DNA of 64,000 bases from Hexactinellida sp. DTS-2022. Its lineage: Eukaryota > Porifera > Hexactinellida. The position numbers were made by a program, and so were the translations under genes. Where the stretch lies: the NCBI GenBank assembly GCA_028753945.1, contig JAPNXP010000016.1, forward strand, positions 1,706,001 through 1,770,000, read 5' to 3'. Of this stretch, positions 62,705 through 64,000 are shown one piece after another. Within the stretch, counting starts at the first letter, position 1, and each line of letters starts with the position of its first letter. The notes under the pieces were generated by a model. It saw nothing but the letters and a program-made list of their open reading frames with translations, made no database searches and was not told the DNA's origin.

Positions 62705-62749
62705 TTTATTTCCGTCACTATTGGAATGATTATCAAATGCTTCTGCCAT
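62705..62749 (-). pseudogene. Displaced first 15 codons of the interrupted host gene
   Basis: ATG at 62,749 opens MAEAFDNHSNSDGNK, then reads into the transposon's terminal repeat and soon stops. Its promoter presumably lies at 62,750-62,940, so the host promoter now drives only this stub or a read-through transcript. Confidence 0.65.
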
Positions 62750-62940
62750 CCTAACCAGGGTTGATAAATATCCTGATTTTTTTAAAAATAAAAATAAATA
62801 GGATATTTTTTATTTAAATCAGGTAAAGTTTAGTAAAATTCGATTATTGTGTATGTATTAAAAAATTACTCAATCGCTCATTACTGAACTGACAATAAAA
62901 TATCATTCTGACAATAAAATATCATTAAATATTACAAATA

Positions 62941-63237
62941 CAGTAGACCCTCGCTAAGCGGTGTCTGATGTAAATATCTGTTCCGATTAGTATATTCGTT
63001 CGGATTAGAGTAGTAATACATTTTCTATAGACATCTATAAAATGAGAACCTCACTAAATCGAACCAAAATTATATAAACCTTTGTAATCCGAACAAAACA
63101 TCTAATGTACCACTTAAATTAGTTGATTTTTAGCTATAGTTAAAGTAATTAATATAGCTATTAGCTATATTTAAGATTTTTCTCACTCTTAATAGAATTA
63201 TATTTTGGGTCTCCCGTTCGGATTAGCGAGTGTACTG
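62941..63237. mobile_element. MITE, CAGTAGACCCTCGCTAAGCG family (297 bp)
   Basis: Left end CAGTAGACCCTCGCTAAGCG, right end TTCGGATTAGCGAGTGTACTG, flanked by TA. It is the diverged relative of 4,427-4,756 and lies between the interrupted host gene and the ribosomal protein gene. Confidence 0.85.
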
Positions 63238-63333
63238 TAACAAGCATAATTCGTGTGATTGAGACTTGCTATAAGACAACCCTCCTGTTTGAGAAAGCTA
63301 GTTTAATAATAGTGAATAGAAACAACAATAAAC

Positions 63334-63945
63334 CTAAACTTTAACTCCCTTCGCAATCTGATCAGCCTTGTATTTAGCCTTCTTCTCAGCTTTAGCCTGA
63401 GCTACCAATTCAGATCTACGTAGAAATGTTTCCTTATCGATCAGAATATCTCTCTCTTCCAACTGGTATTTCTCCCTCAATTGTTCGTAGAGAGGGAAAT
63501 CCATTCGTTTCAGGTAACGGAATATTTTCTTCCGTTTGAACTTGATGATACGCCTGTTAGCTTTAGCCTTCTTATCCTTTGGGAAATTATTAATGTGCAG
63601 ATTGATATTATCCACTTTGTTCGACAAGTTAGCTAGCGTGCCTTTAACGCCGGTCCACTCCTGATCCTTGCTCTTAATGGCATCTGACAATTTCCTGCGG
63701 TTTATCCTATCCACGATGCTCTTCGGCAGATACTTAGTCTGCAGGTGGGGAGGGAGGTTCCCGTTCTCATTCCTAACACAGCACTCTATGAAGTGAGCGT
63801 CCTTGAACGGATTGGGTTCTGTATTGGAGTCTATTGTGTCACTAGAGTATAGCAGGCTGCTAGCTAGCGGCACTCTGCTGCTGTTGAGAGGCAGACGAGA
63901 GGATACTCTGGCTGAGCTCAAGCAGAGCCTCAGAAGAAGGGACAT
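63334..63945 (-). CDS. MRPS15: Mitochondrial small-subunit ribosomal protein uS15m
   Basis: From the Met at 63,945 the protein has 203 residues (17 residues longer if an upstream Met is used). Residues 1-35 are a typical mitochondrial presequence (MSLLLRLCLSSARVSSRLPL, Arg/Ser-rich). The S15 core is near residues 100-165: LSNKVDNINLHINNFPKDKK, then RKKIFRYLKRMDFPLYEQL, matching the bacterial S15 helix pattern (H..HKKD, RR..L.YL...). It ends in a basic coil typical of animal mitochondrial S15. It binds 12S rRNA in the mitoribosome platform. The downstream position at 63,330 is followed by a MITE. Confidence 0.88.
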   Translation of the reverse strand: MSLLLRLCLSSARVSSRLPLNSSRVPLASSLLYSSDTIDSNTEPNPFKDAHFIECCVRNENGNLPPHLQTKYLPKSIVDRINRRKLSDAIKSKDQEWTGVKGTLANLSNKVDNINLHINNFPKDKKAKANRRIIKFKRKKIFRYLKRMDFPLYEQLREKYQLEERDILIDKETFLRRSELVAQAKAEKKAKYKADQIAKGVKV

Positions 63946-64000
63946 GTCTGCGCAACAAATAGTCACAGAATATATGGAATTAAGATTCATACACAAAATT

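Overview
This is a window of an AT-rich, transposon-dense nuclear genome from an animal, probably a non-vertebrate. The animal assignment rests on TAB1-like, RanBP2/Nup358-like, DNAJB6-like and SDR16C-like genes, a fused UMPS, and GT-AG introns that are mostly short (about 60-360 bp). Many host genes are single long open exons. A sponge-grade or other early-branching animal would fit, but the sequence alone does not settle it. I saw no rRNA, tRNA or CRISPR array.

Layout, left to right. The window opens on the 3' end of a CapA-type (PGA_cap) metallophosphatase gene, followed by about 6 kb of short transposons and foldbacks. Then come UMPS (-), ALG9 (-), a coiled-coil/NHL-propeller gene (+), a Lines-like gene (-) and a frameshifted Mutator-like element. 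From 17.7 to 22.3 kb there are two tandem Tyr/Cys-rich single-pass membrane proteins and a DNAJB6-type co-chaperone, separated by Tigger/mariner-style MITEs. From 23.9 to 31.1 kb (-) lies a RanBP2/Nup358-like locus: part of the alpha-solenoid, a coiled coil and five Ran-binding domains. It is broken by about eight single-base frameshifts, an inserted hAT-like MITE and several near-perfect palindromes. Fragments of a second minus-strand coiled-coil gene lie upstream. Further right are an LRR/EGF receptor relic, an intronless TAB1-like gene (-), a cluster of nested transposons (38.7-43.7 kb), a DUSP-ubiquitin-like protein without a USP catalytic domain (-), a four-exon PH-domain gene (+), an intronless actin-family pseudogene (+), an SDR16C-type dehydrogenase (-) and two unrecognised genes. 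The window ends with a mitochondrial ribosomal protein S15 gene (-).

The most complete mobile system is at 57,556-62,700. It is a 5,145-bp Ginger-type DNA transposon with long terminal inverted repeats and a 4-bp target duplication (GTAC). It carries an 11-exon gene that joins a Gypsy-like integrase to a C-terminal OTU cysteine-protease domain. It has inserted into codon 16 of a host gene, and its terminal repeat supplies an in-frame substitute start of exactly the same length. A deleted Tigger/pogo element sits inside one of its introns.

Much of the remaining DNA is non-autonomous transposons. At least ten families share CAGT...ACTG ends, usually next to TA. Others are hAT-like (8-bp duplications) or Mutator-like (9-bp duplications). 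Many have precise boundaries, and several are nested.
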